From positions 1 to 29,414 of the IMG/VR virus record IMGVR_UViG_3300027733_001717: 29,414 nt of DNA, one strand, 5' to 3'. Positions 10,055-17,300 of this stretch are shown here, one piece after another (position 1 is the stretch's first letter; the number at the start of each line of letters is the position of its first letter). The translations under genes were made by a program, and so were the position numbers. Source of the DNA: a virus. The notes beneath the pieces were generated by a model. That model was not told the origin of the DNA. It did no database searches and was given only the letters and a program-made list of their open reading frames with translations.

Positions 10055-10222
10055 AAGTAAAAAAGTGTCAACGGTGTATGTTTCAAGCTGAGCTATTGTA
10101 CATCTATATTTTTCTTCAGATGTTATTAAGAGTTTAGTCTTTGCTTTACACTCATCTTTTGTCTCAGAAATTGTACTCCAGAGATATTTACAATCTATTT
10201 TAGATACATACATTATTTTCAT
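10049..10222 (-). CDS. Small hypothetical protein on the opposite strand (57 residues)
   Basis: An open frame read right to left from ATG at 10222 to TAG at 10049-10051. It fills the only large gap between + strand genes (204 bases) and overlaps the upstream glycosyltransferase stop codon by six bases. The product begins MKIMYVSKID and is rich in Lys, Glu and Thr with Cys11, Cys25 and Cys41. It has no membrane segment or recognisable family. Its composition is like that of an expressed soluble protein rather than a random frame, and nothing on the + strand explains the gap. It would be the only minus-strand gene in the window, which lowers confidence. The function is unknown. Confidence 0.45.
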   Translation of the reverse strand: MKIMYVSKIDCKYLWSTISETKDECKAKTKLLITSEEKYRCTIAQLETYTVDTFLLL

Positions 10223-10251
10223 TTGAAAAAAAATTAAAAGTGAGGTATAAT
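10223..10251 (+). promoter_or_regulatory. Sigma-70-like promoter before the transglycosylase gene
   Basis: TTGAAA at 10223-10228, a 17-base spacer and TATAAT at 10246-10251 match the bacterial housekeeping promoter closely. Transcription would start near 10258, on or next to the ATG at 10259, so the message would have almost no leader. It sits at the start of the dpdA-queF block and suggests early or middle expression by host polymerase. The A/T-rich setting makes chance matches possible. Confidence 0.5.
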
Positions 10252-10258
10252 TCTACTT

Positions 10259-11113
10259 ATGCTAGTAAGTCACGAAACACCTGTAGACATGTTGGATGTA
10301 TCAAGATACTACAATGACTATGATTATTGTCTTGTTCATCTTTTACCGGAAAACGAAAAATACAAAGATTTTTATATTGAATCTGTTAAGTTAGGTAGAC
10401 ATGTTCTACTTGACAATTCAATTTTTGAATTAGGAGAAGCATATGATAACACAAAATTTGCGCAGTGGGTTGTAGATCTAACCCCGACTGAGTACATTGT
10501 ACCAGATGTTCTTGAAGAGACTCATCAAACAATTAGTTCTTTTGTAAGCTTTACAGGGACATATAAAGACTTACCAGGCAAAAAGATTGGCGTTGTACAA
10601 GGAAAGACTTATGAAGAAATAGTTGAGTGTTATAAATTTCTTGCAGACAAAGTAGATAAAATTGCTATAAGTTTTGACTATAGCTTTTATCTCAATAGTA
10701 AAGAAGAAAACAACAATTATAAAAAATTTATTGTATCAGAATTAAATATTAGAGAAGATCTTATTGATAATAAATGGTGCGATTACGCTATTGGTAGAAT
10801 TCAGCTTTTAAATAGATTGATAGGGGATGGTATTTTTGTTGAGAAACCTCATCACTTATTAGGGTGTAGTGTACCTTGGGAATTTAAAGCTATTAATAAT
10901 ACACTTGATAGCTTTTATTTAAAGTGTATTGAAACTATAGACACATCAAACCCTATAGTAGCAGGTATATTAGAGCATCCGTATAACATTAACTACGGTC
11001 TTTGTGAGAAGTGGTCTTATAAGTTAGTAGACTTTATTAATCATGTTCCGCATATCAAGCAAAAACAAATAATACAAAACAACGTATGGATGTTTAAGAA
11101 TTTCTGTCGTTAA
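10259..11113 (+). CDS. dpdA: DpdA-like guanine transglycosylase (TGT superfamily)
   Basis: 284 residues resembling the short phage relatives of tRNA-guanine transglycosylase, which exchange guanine in DNA for a 7-deazaguanine base. Visible TGT-like landmarks, in order: LLDNSIFELG (Asp52, where TGT has DSGGFQ), IVPDVLEE (Asp83), GVVQGKTYEE (Gln114-Gly115, the VQGG strand), HHLLGCSVPWEF (198-209, like the KPRYLMGVG strand) and IDTSNP (Asp228, possible nucleophile). The last assignment is inference. There is no C-terminal RNA-binding or zinc region, which points to a DNA substrate. It opens a tight block with a formyltransferase and QueF, the setting expected of DpdA. A plain tRNA-modifying TGT is less likely given its size. 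The start ATG has no SD. Confidence 0.72.
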   Translation: MLVSHETPVDMLDVSRYYNDYDYCLVHLLPENEKYKDFYIESVKLGRHVLLDNSIFELGEAYDNTKFAQWVVDLTPTEYIVPDVLEETHQTISSFVSFTGTYKDLPGKKIGVVQGKTYEEIVECYKFLADKVDKIAISFDYSFYLNSKEENNNYKKFIVSELNIREDLIDNKWCDYAIGRIQLLNRLIGDGIFVEKPHHLLGCSVPWEFKAINNTLDSFYLKCIETIDTSNPIVAGILEHPYNINYGLCEKWSYKLVDFINHVPHIKQKQIIQNNVWMFKNFCR

Positions 11114-11117
11114 TTTT

Positions 11118-11654
11118 ATGAAAAAATGGGTAGCTTTATTCTCACAAACAGGTACAGAGATCTTTAATCTAATTGAAGATCTTGCTATTAAACCTGATAG
11201 AATTGTTATTAATAATTCTGATCTAACAAATGTTAATAGTAAATTGTTAGATAAACATTTTGATGTATTGTGGGTTGTACCTAATAAGCCAAGCATTGAG
11301 GAGTATGATACCTTTCTTGATGAAAGTACAATCGTAACAATGCACGGTTGGTTGAGAATTGTGCCGCCTATAATTTGTGAGAGATATAAGATATATAATC
11401 TACACCCAGCTCCATTAACTCGTTACCCATTTCTCAAAGGTAAAGATCCGCAAAAAAGATGTATAGAACAAAATCTAGAGTACGGTGGTAACACGTTACA
11501 TGTGTGTTCGAGTGAGTTAGATTCAGGCAAAATTATATATGAGGATGAGGTTAGAATAAGAGGCTACAGTGTTAATGTAGCATATGATGCAATATATGCA
11601 TCAGCATTTAAACTGTGGAAGAAATTTCTAATAAATGAATTTAAAAGAAGTTAA
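11118..11654 (+). CDS. N10-formyl-THF-dependent formyltransferase, candidate dPreQ1 formyltransferase
   Basis: 178-residue protein with the formyltransferase core of PurN/Fmt: MHGWLRIVPP, then YNLHPAPL carrying the catalytic Asn94 and His96, and SELDSGKII with Asp135. This Asn-His-Asp set is the family active site. The N-terminal loop (SQTGTEI) only loosely matches the GSN phosphate loop of PurN, and the protein is shorter than PurN (about 210). It starts 4 bases after the dpdA-like gene. Family knowledge places a proposed dPreQ1 formyltransferase (DpdN) in phages carrying formylated preQ1. Position and type fit that here, though membership is inferred. Alternatives are GAR formyltransferase for purine synthesis or a sugar-amine formyltransferase. 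Confidence 0.75.
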   Translation: MKKWVALFSQTGTEIFNLIEDLAIKPDRIVINNSDLTNVNSKLLDKHFDVLWVVPNKPSIEEYDTFLDESTIVTMHGWLRIVPPIICERYKIYNLHPAPLTRYPFLKGKDPQKRCIEQNLEYGGNTLHVCSSELDSGKIIYEDEVRIRGYSVNVAYDAIYASAFKLWKKFLINEFKRS

Positions 11655-11865
11655 AAGTTCAATACAGTTAGAGTTGCTTTATAAAATCTTGTCATGTATT
11701 TACAATGATGAACTAGAAACTTTATTTGCGACAGAAAGTTATAGAGATATACATACCTTAGTCAAAAGTATGATTATTTACGACATGATATTTTACACTG
11801 CAGATAATAGATTGTTATTGACTTCTATAGGTAGAAACGTATTATTCAATTGCCCGTTATTTTAA
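11635..11865 (+). CDS. Hypothetical protein, small (76 residues)
   Basis: Begins inside the end of the formyltransferase gene (20-base overlap in another frame) and stops 4 bases before the kinase-like gene, so it is embedded in the same transcription unit. Leu- and Ile-rich helical N-terminal part (LELLYKILSCIY). The end TADNRLLLTSIGRNVL resembles the wing and last helix of a winged-helix domain, but this is only an impression. No signal peptide, no clear membrane segment and no known family. The tight overlap on both sides supports it as a real gene. Its role is unknown. Confidence 0.6.
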   Translation: MNLKEVKSSIQLELLYKILSCIYNDELETLFATESYRDIHTLVKSMIIYDMIFYTADNRLLLTSIGRNVLFNCPLF

Positions 11866-11869
11866 ATTT

Positions 11870-12400
11870 ATGAAAATTGCACTTTCAGGTCTACACAGTC
11901 AAGGCAAGACAACGTTACTCAATATCTTTGATAACAATCAAATTTTTAAAGATTATTATAAAGTGCCAAGCCCTACAAGAATACTTCAAAGTGAAGGTTT
12001 TGTAATAAATGAAAGCGGGGATGAAGTTACTCAAACACTCATAATGATGCAACATTATAAGAACGCTGTAAAGTGCGGTACAAAAGCTTTTTTTGATCGT
12101 TGTACTTTAGATGGCTTAGCGTATAGTCTCTTTTTTAAAGAGAAATTAAAAGATAAAAAAGTGTATAGTTTAATTGTAGATTTATTTAAATTAACAATTC
12201 AAAGCTATGATGTTATATTTTATATTGAACCAGAACTTGAACTACAGAATGACAATACACGATCTCTTGATCGTGTATTTTTTGACAATGTAAAACAAAA
12301 CTTTGAAGACGTTATTGCAGAGTACAAAATTGATGTTAAAAGAGTTAAAGGTACAATACAAGAACGTGTAGATTTTATACAGAAATTTATTAATATTTAA
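11870..12400 (+). CDS. P-loop kinase-like protein (AAA_28/NadR-type)
   Basis: 176 residues with an N-terminal Walker A GLHSQGKTT (residues 7-15) right after the first strand, and FFDRCTLDG (Asp76-Arg77, Asp81), the DRxxxD-like motif of nucleoside and nucleotide kinases and NadR-type proteins. A following strand VIFYIEPE and an Arg-containing lid region (SLDRVFFDN) complete a small kinase layout. It probably phosphorylates a nucleoside or nucleotide using ATP, but the substrate cannot be read from the sequence. It lies between the formyltransferase block and queF (2 bases before queF), so a role in handling modified-base intermediates or dNTP supply is conceivable. Confidence in the fold is good, and low for any substrate. 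Confidence 0.7.
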   Translation: MKIALSGLHSQGKTTLLNIFDNNQIFKDYYKVPSPTRILQSEGFVINESGDEVTQTLIMMQHYKNAVKCGTKAFFDRCTLDGLAYSLFFKEKLKDKKVYSLIVDLFKLTIQSYDVIFYIEPELELQNDNTRSLDRVFFDNVKQNFEDVIAEYKIDVKRVKGTIQERVDFIQKFINI

Positions 12401-12402
12401 AT

Positions 12403-13311
12403 ATGAGTGATATACTAGACAATTCAGCTATTTCAAAAGTTCTAGGTCAGAGAGTATCTGCACCTGCTCGTTATGATAAATCTATTTTAGTCCGAGAACC
12501 TCGACAAAGTAATAGAACGTATTTAGGTATACGTGATAGTGCTTTACCGTTTGTTGGTAAAGATCTTTGGAATAACTGGGAGATTAGTGCGCTTACAACT
12601 AACGGTATGCCAATAACAGGTATTGCACAAATAGTGTACGACTGTAACTCAAAGTATATTGTTGAATCAAAATCTGCTAAGTTGTATTTTAATTCTTTCA
12701 ATATGACTCAATTTGGAGATTCAAGTACGGAGGTAATTAAAAATATTGAAGAGTGTGCTTCAAGAGATTTATCTGAACTACTTGAATCACCCGTATCTGT
12801 AAAGATATTTTCAGCATCAGCTCATAATTCACGAGATACTGATTTGAAGGAATATTCAAAGTATATAACACTTGAAGACCAAGAAGGTGTAAATGAAATA
12901 AAATTTAACACATATAGTGAGAATTCAGGTTTGCTTGTTATTAACAAGAGTAATACAACTCAAGAACAATACTTTAGAAGTACACTACTACGTTCAAATT
13001 GCCGTGTAACTAATCAACCCGATCACGGAGATGTATATATCTACCTGAAATCAAAAAATAAAATTACACCAAAATCCCTTATTCAATATATAGTGAGTTT
13101 TAGAAATGAGTGTCATTTTCACGAAGAGATCTGTGAGGCTATTTATAAACGTATTCTTGATCTATGTGAACCTGAAGAGTTGAGAGTGTCATGCTATTAT
13201 GTACGTCGTGGAAGTTTAGACATCAACCCTGTACGAGCTACTCATGAACATTTACTTGAAGATTATCTATTAAATACTAATATACGTTTCTGTAAGACAC
13301 CTAGACAATAA
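12403..13311 (+). CDS. queF: QueF, NADPH-dependent 7-cyano-7-deazaguanine (preQ0) reductase
   Basis: Reduces the nitrile of preQ0 to the amine of preQ1. At 302 residues it is the long, two-module (E. coli-type) form, which is about 282. The N-terminal module has ESKSAKLYFNSFN (from Glu88), the QueF substrate and NADPH motif. The C-terminal module has LRSNCRVTNQPDHG with catalytic Cys200 and Asp207 (E. coli Cys190, Asp197, same spacing). It continues with SFRNECHFHEE giving His240 and Glu241, and ends RRGSLDINPVR as in E. coli. All catalytic residues are present. It lies in the block with the DpdA-like enzyme, so its product is likely the base inserted into phage DNA rather than only tRNA queuosine. 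Confidence 0.95.
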   Translation: MSDILDNSAISKVLGQRVSAPARYDKSILVREPRQSNRTYLGIRDSALPFVGKDLWNNWEISALTTNGMPITGIAQIVYDCNSKYIVESKSAKLYFNSFNMTQFGDSSTEVIKNIEECASRDLSELLESPVSVKIFSASAHNSRDTDLKEYSKYITLEDQEGVNEIKFNTYSENSGLLVINKSNTTQEQYFRSTLLRSNCRVTNQPDHGDVYIYLKSKNKITPKSLIQYIVSFRNECHFHEEICEAIYKRILDLCEPEELRVSCYYVRRGSLDINPVRATHEHLLEDYLLNTNIRFCKTPRQ

Positions 13312-13316
13312 AAATT

Positions 13317-13697
13317 ATGAAGAAAAACGAAAAAGACAATAAAGAAACCTTGACAGTGTTTCTTGATACAATTGGTCGAACTATTCTTGGCGCTCTTGAA
13401 GCGGAAGATAGTAACTCAATTACTATCAAGAACCCTGCAGTCGTAAACATTACTCCCAACCCTACAAACGGTCAGATATCTCTACAGTTACTACCTCTAT
13501 TTTTTAGAGAGTTTCTAGCAGATAGTACCGAACCTACCAGGTGGGTGTATCAGAAGAGTTTAATAACTCGCTGTCAAGATATTACTCTTGACTTCAAGTT
13601 TCTAGCACAATACGGCCAAATTTTTGCACCAATTCAAGCTCAACAAGCAGAGCCTCCCAAGGGAGATGGTAATGTGATCAAATTATTTGATGAATAA
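13317..13697 (+). CDS. Hypothetical phage protein (126 residues)
   Basis: Follows queF by 5 bases and is the last gene before a clear terminator. Lys- and Glu-rich N-terminus (MKKNEKDNKE), then a compact middle with KNPAVVNITPNPTNGQISLQ and LLPLFFREFL. The Pro-rich tail ends NVIKLFDE. No catalytic motif, signal peptide or membrane helix is visible. I do not recognise a named family. The middle resembles conserved unknown proteins found near uvsX in marine T4-like phages, which is from memory and uncertain. The start ATG follows AATAAAAATT with no SD. Confidence 0.7.
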   Translation: MKKNEKDNKETLTVFLDTIGRTILGALEAEDSNSITIKNPAVVNITPNPTNGQISLQLLPLFFREFLADSTEPTRWVYQKSLITRCQDITLDFKFLAQYGQIFAPIQAQQAEPPKGDGNVIKLFDE

Positions 13698-13724
13698 TTA
13701 AAACACAACACTAACAAACTCATT

Positions 13725-13758
13725 AAAACCTACACAATACAAAGTGTAGGTTTTTTTT
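13725..13758 (+). terminator. Rho-independent terminator
   Basis: AAAACCTACAC (13725-13735) pairs perfectly with GTGTAGGTTTT (13744-13754) around an 8-base loop, and the T run continues to 13758 (eight T in all). It lies 28 bases after the stop codon of the 126-residue gene and before uvsX, closing the dpdA-queF transcription unit. Confidence 0.9.
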
Positions 13759-13791
13759 GATTTAACGAGAATGTAATATATCATACTACAT

Positions 13792-14889
13792 ATGGCTAAA
13801 GACTCTCTTAATCATCTTAAAGATATTTTCAAATCTGTCGACGATCTTAACCCTGACGCTGCTACTCTCGATGAAAGTACTCTTTCGTCTGCTGACGAAT
13901 GGATTGATACTGGGTGTTATGCATTAAACGCTATCATTTCAGGTTCTTTATATAAAGGTATACCTGTAGGGCGTATTGCAGGGTTTGCAGGACCATCGCA
14001 AGCTGGCAAATCACTGATAATGAATCGCATCATGGCTAATGCTCAGAAGATAGGCTATGTACCTGTAATTTGGGATTCGGAAGTTGCAGTAGATAAGCGC
14101 AGCGCTGAAGGTGCAGGTATGGACACAAAACGGGTTAAGTATTACCCAGTAGAAACTATTGAAGATTGTAGAAATCAAATGTGTAAATTCTTTGATAATA
14201 TTATTGCAGCAAATAATCCAGAGTTAAAATTTATCGTTGCAATTGATTCTCTCGGTAACTTAGCAAGTGCGAAGGAAATAAGAGATGCATCTGCAGGTAA
14301 GGATGCAAGTGATGTTGGTCAACGTGCAAAAGCAATCAAATCAATGATGCGTACTTTAACGTATAAAGCTGCAAAAGCAAAAGTACCAGTGTTGTTTAGT
14401 AATCATATATATGATAGTATGGAGATGTTTCCTTCACTCGTTAAGACACAAAGTGGTGGGAAAGGACCTATATATCTTGCATCAGTATTAGTGCAGTTGA
14501 GTACTCGTAACGAGAAGTCTACTGAAAACCCAAATGAAGCGTCAGTAGCTATTTCAAATAATGTTTCAGGTGTAACACTTTCAGCAATGACTGTTAAAAA
14601 TCGTTTTGTACCAAACTTTTTAAAGACTGAATTATATTTAAATTTCAAAACCGGTCTTGATAAATACTCAGGGCTATTTGAAATAGCAACAGCGTATGGA
14701 GTTTTAGTGAAAGCAGGTAATAGATATACATTCGGTGAAGAGAATTTAGGTTATCGTAAAGATATTGAAAAAAATATTGAATGTTGGGAGAAGATAATGC
14801 CAAAACTTGAAGAAGTTCTGCAAGAGCAATTATGTTATAGCAATGATAAGACAGCTGAGTTGCAAAAAGAAGTTGACGATATAGCATAA
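13792..14889 (+). CDS. uvsX: UvsX, RecA-like recombinase
   Basis: Strand-exchange protein that starts recombination-dependent replication and repair; 365 residues (T4 UvsX is about 390). Walker A is GPSQAGKS (67-74). Walker B is FIVAIDSLGN, with Asp152. The RecA-like catalytic region and later VLFSNHIYDS and TQSGGKGPIYLAS segments correspond to L1/L2-like DNA-binding parts. It is the first gene after a terminator, so it needs its own promoter in 13759-13791, but no convincing -35/-10 pair is seen there, only A/T-rich sequence (TAATATATCATAC). It ends 5 bases before gene 41. Confidence 0.95.
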   Translation: MAKDSLNHLKDIFKSVDDLNPDAATLDESTLSSADEWIDTGCYALNAIISGSLYKGIPVGRIAGFAGPSQAGKSLIMNRIMANAQKIGYVPVIWDSEVAVDKRSAEGAGMDTKRVKYYPVETIEDCRNQMCKFFDNIIAANNPELKFIVAIDSLGNLASAKEIRDASAGKDASDVGQRAKAIKSMMRTLTYKAAKAKVPVLFSNHIYDSMEMFPSLVKTQSGGKGPIYLASVLVQLSTRNEKSTENPNEASVAISNNVSGVTLSAMTVKNRFVPNFLKTELYLNFKTGLDKYSGLFEIATAYGVLVKAGNRYTFGEENLGYRKDIEKNIECWEKIMPKLEEVLQEQLCYSNDKTAELQKEVDDIA

Positions 14890-14894
14890 TATCT

Positions 14895-16244
14895 ATGCAG
14901 AATACAAACATAGCAACAACGCTTGACCTTGACTTCTACGAAGGTGTAATTTTGCTAAATAGTCTCTTAAGTACAGACTATCTAGCAACAATAATAGATT
15001 TTGTTAAACCTGATTATTTTAATGATAAAGACATTAGGGTAGTGTTTAGTACTATATCTAATTTCTTTCAAGAAAGAGGTGTAATACCAACACATACAGA
15101 AATAAAATCAAGACTCCTAACAGAAGAAGATAAAAAAGCATTTAATAATACAGCTACAAAGTTAAAACAACTCGATAAAACTTTTGAAAAGCAAGAACTT
15201 CTAATAAACACCGAGCGCTTTCTTAAAGAAAGATGTCTACAGAAAGCTATTATTGAAACTGCAGAAAAATTTTCAAAAGGTAAGATAGAACCTCAAGAAA
15301 TTTTACAAGAGTTTGAAAAAGCTAGTGCTATCTCATTAAGTGAGAGTATGGGGCATTGGTATTTTGAAGATATTGATAAACATATCAAAGATCTCGTCAC
15401 AACCTACAACCCACTACCTTTAGGTTGGAGATTTTTAGACGAACGTTTAGAGGGCGGACTTTATCCAAAAACGTTAACTTGTTTTTTAGGTCAAGTTAAC
15501 GTCGGTAAGAGTATATTCTTGGGAAATATAGCTACAAATATAGTTATGAGAAATCATAACGTGTTGTTGATTTCTCTTGAGATGTCTGAGTTTATGTATG
15601 CTAAGCGAATAAGCTCTCAGATTACACAGATACCACATAATGAATTAAAAGTATACACTGATGAGATTAAAGAGTCTGTAGAACATCTAAAGCGACAAAT
15701 AGAAAGTAAATTGGTAATTAAAGAGTACCCACCAAAATCAATTACATGTAGACATATTGACGCATACATGACTAAACTAACACAACGCGGGTTTAAACCT
15801 GCTGTTTTAGTTATTGATTATATTAATTTATTAAAACCGGTTTCAAAGAACTTAAACTCATATGAGAGTGTTAAAGAAGTTGCTGAACAGTTAAGAGCTC
15901 TATCGTTTAAATACAATATACCGATTGTAACAGCTTCTCAGCTTAAGAGAGATGCGTTCAATACATCCAACCCAGGTATGGAGGGGGTATCAGAAAGTAT
16001 TGGTCTTGCAGCAACTTGTGATGTTATGTGCTCTATATGGCAGGAAGAAGAAGATAAAGAATTAGGTCTAGTTCATTTAGGTATGATCAAGAACCGATTT
16101 GGGCCAAATTATGGTACATGCGCTTTTAAAATTAAATATGACACACTCACTCTAACAGAGACAAGTGTTGATTATTTTGCAGCTGATAATGTAGAAAACG
16201 CTATTGAAGACGCATCAACTACATTAGATAAATTGAGTGTTTAA
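14895..16244 (+). CDS. 41: Replicative DNA helicase gp41 (DnaB-like)
   Basis: Hexameric 5'-3' helicase that works with primase and is loaded by gp59; 449 residues (T4 gp41 about 475). The N-terminal domain (1-150) is helical. The RecA-like C-terminal domain has Walker A GQVNVGKS (199-206), VLLISLEMSEFMYAKR (the DnaB H1a-H2 region), VLVIDYINLL (Walker B) and IVTASQLKRDAF (H3). SVDYF near the end is also DnaB-like. It starts 5 bases after uvsX and is followed by a 71-base gap with a hairpin. Confident. Confidence 0.95.
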   Translation: MQNTNIATTLDLDFYEGVILLNSLLSTDYLATIIDFVKPDYFNDKDIRVVFSTISNFFQERGVIPTHTEIKSRLLTEEDKKAFNNTATKLKQLDKTFEKQELLINTERFLKERCLQKAIIETAEKFSKGKIEPQEILQEFEKASAISLSESMGHWYFEDIDKHIKDLVTTYNPLPLGWRFLDERLEGGLYPKTLTCFLGQVNVGKSIFLGNIATNIVMRNHNVLLISLEMSEFMYAKRISSQITQIPHNELKVYTDEIKESVEHLKRQIESKLVIKEYPPKSITCRHIDAYMTKLTQRGFKPAVLVIDYINLLKPVSKNLNSYESVKEVAEQLRALSFKYNIPIVTASQLKRDAFNTSNPGMEGVSESIGLAATCDVMCSIWQEEEDKELGLVHLGMIKNRFGPNYGTCAFKIKYDTLTLTETSVDYFAADNVENAIEDASTTLDKLSV

Positions 16245-16292
16245 GATATTATAAAATAACACACTATACTTTAAGTTGAACTAAAAGTACAA

Positions 16293-16317
16293 ATCGCCTA
16301 ATTAACAATTAGGCGAT
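16293..16317 (+). promoter_or_regulatory. Hairpin running into the start codon of the 105-residue gene
   Basis: ATCGCCTAATT (16293-16303), loop AAC and AATTAGGCGAT (16307-16317) make a perfect 11-base-pair stem. The A and T of the start codon at 16316 are the last two paired bases. No T run follows, so a plain intrinsic terminator is unlikely. Restricting ribosome access to the start, or marking an RNA processing site, is the likelier role (inference). Confidence 0.6.
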
Positions 16318-16633
16318 GCTTAATAGTAAAAATATTACAAATATTATACATAATAGTAACCCTGTTGAAACAACTGCTGGCAAGGAGTTTATAACAGGTT
16401 TACTAAAAGTTGGAGCGTTTCTGTCAATAGTTAGCGGCAAGAAGATAAATTCTTCTACTTTATTTACTATGATCCTTGAAAATAGCGACATTCGCTATAT
16501 ATTTGTGTCATTAACAGGTGCTTCAGACGAAAGAGAAGCACTATTGGGTATGCTATATATGTACCCTGCTCTTTTAAAGAGTAAAAATGTTAAAAAGACG
16601 TTTCAAAGATCCCTTAAAAATGACAGAATTTGA
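16316..16633 (+). CDS. Hypothetical protein in the position of T4 gene 33 (105 residues)
   Basis: Lies between gene 41 and gene 59, directly upstream of 59 and 32. In T4 the order is 33-59-32, so by position it could be the late transcription co-activator gp33. The sequence does not help: it lacks a recognisable C-terminal clamp-binding tail of the LDFLL type and ends KTFQRSLKNDRI. Visible features are a hydrophobic segment (FITGLLKVGAFLSIV), too short and mixed to call a membrane anchor, and a helical middle (REALLGMLYMYPALL). The start codon is inside a hairpin. The 3' end overlaps gene 59 in another frame. Real gene likely; identity open. Confidence 0.6.
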   Translation: MLNSKNITNIIHNSNPVETTAGKEFITGLLKVGAFLSIVSGKKINSSTLFTMILENSDIRYIFVSLTGASDEREALLGMLYMYPALLKSKNVKKTFQRSLKNDRI

Positions 16634-17297
16634 AAAGCAAATATACAACAGTTATCTTGCAATAACCCGACAGATAAAAAACAAACCGTTCAAAAAGAGA
16701 GCAAACTTTGAAAATTTTGAACAAACACCAGAATATCTTTTAGTAAAAAGACTCTGTATTCTCTTTAGCAAACATAAAGAGATTGATATAAAAACTTACT
16801 TTGAAGCCCCATATAAAATATACCAAGATGCTTCATTTTTCGATTTAGGCTATTACTCAAGCCCTCGAGCTGTAAAAGCATACACTTTATATCGAAAAAT
16901 ATTAAACTCTAATAATCCTGATGATTGTGTTGATGAAGTTAAAAAATCATTAGAGTTTTTAACTAAATTCTGTATTGATTCAAATATACAGCTTTTAGAT
17001 TATACAAAACATTCTAGTGGTAGTATACCTACATGGGTAGAACATCTTAAAAGAAATCAAATACACCCTTACACCTTAATGGAGTTTACAGGTATATATA
17101 AAACACTCAATACACTTACCCCTGAAGAACAAGAAATACTGCTTGGGTCTTTTGCTTCAGACTACTTTAAGTTTAGAGACAAGTATAATAACAGCAACAC
17201 CCTCAAGCCGTTACTGCAAAAAGCTTTCTTTAAACTTCAGAATTTAATTTTTAAACGCTTGCAGATAAAGAAGGAGAATATACAATATAAAGAATAA
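16620..17297 (+). CDS. 59: Helicase loader gp59
   Basis: Loads gp41 helicase onto forked DNA covered with gp32. The chosen start at 16620 gives 225 residues, close to T4 gp59 (217). Another ATG at 16587 would add 11 residues but lengthen the overlap with the upstream gene from 14 to 47 bases. Mostly helical and basic, with segments that read like gp59: an N-terminal part YNSYLAITRQIKNK, then KRLCILFSKHKEIDIKTYFEA, and a C-terminal helical half ending in a basic helix LQNLIFKRLQIKK. It has the same place as in T4, immediately upstream of gene 32 (3-base gap). The call rests on synteny plus overall resemblance. Confidence 0.8.
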   Translation: MTEFEKQIYNSYLAITRQIKNKPFKKRANFENFEQTPEYLLVKRLCILFSKHKEIDIKTYFEAPYKIYQDASFFDLGYYSSPRAVKAYTLYRKILNSNNPDDCVDEVKKSLEFLTKFCIDSNIQLLDYTKHSSGSIPTWVEHLKRNQIHPYTLMEFTGIYKTLNTLTPEEQEILLGSFASDYFKFRDKYNNSNTLKPLLQKAFFKLQNLIFKRLQIKKENIQYKE

Positions 17298-17300
17298 ATT

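Noticed and set aside
13757-13787. Sigma-70-type promoter for uvsX
   Set aside because: TTGATT has no -10 box at a normal distance. TAATAT is too close and CATACT too far and weak.
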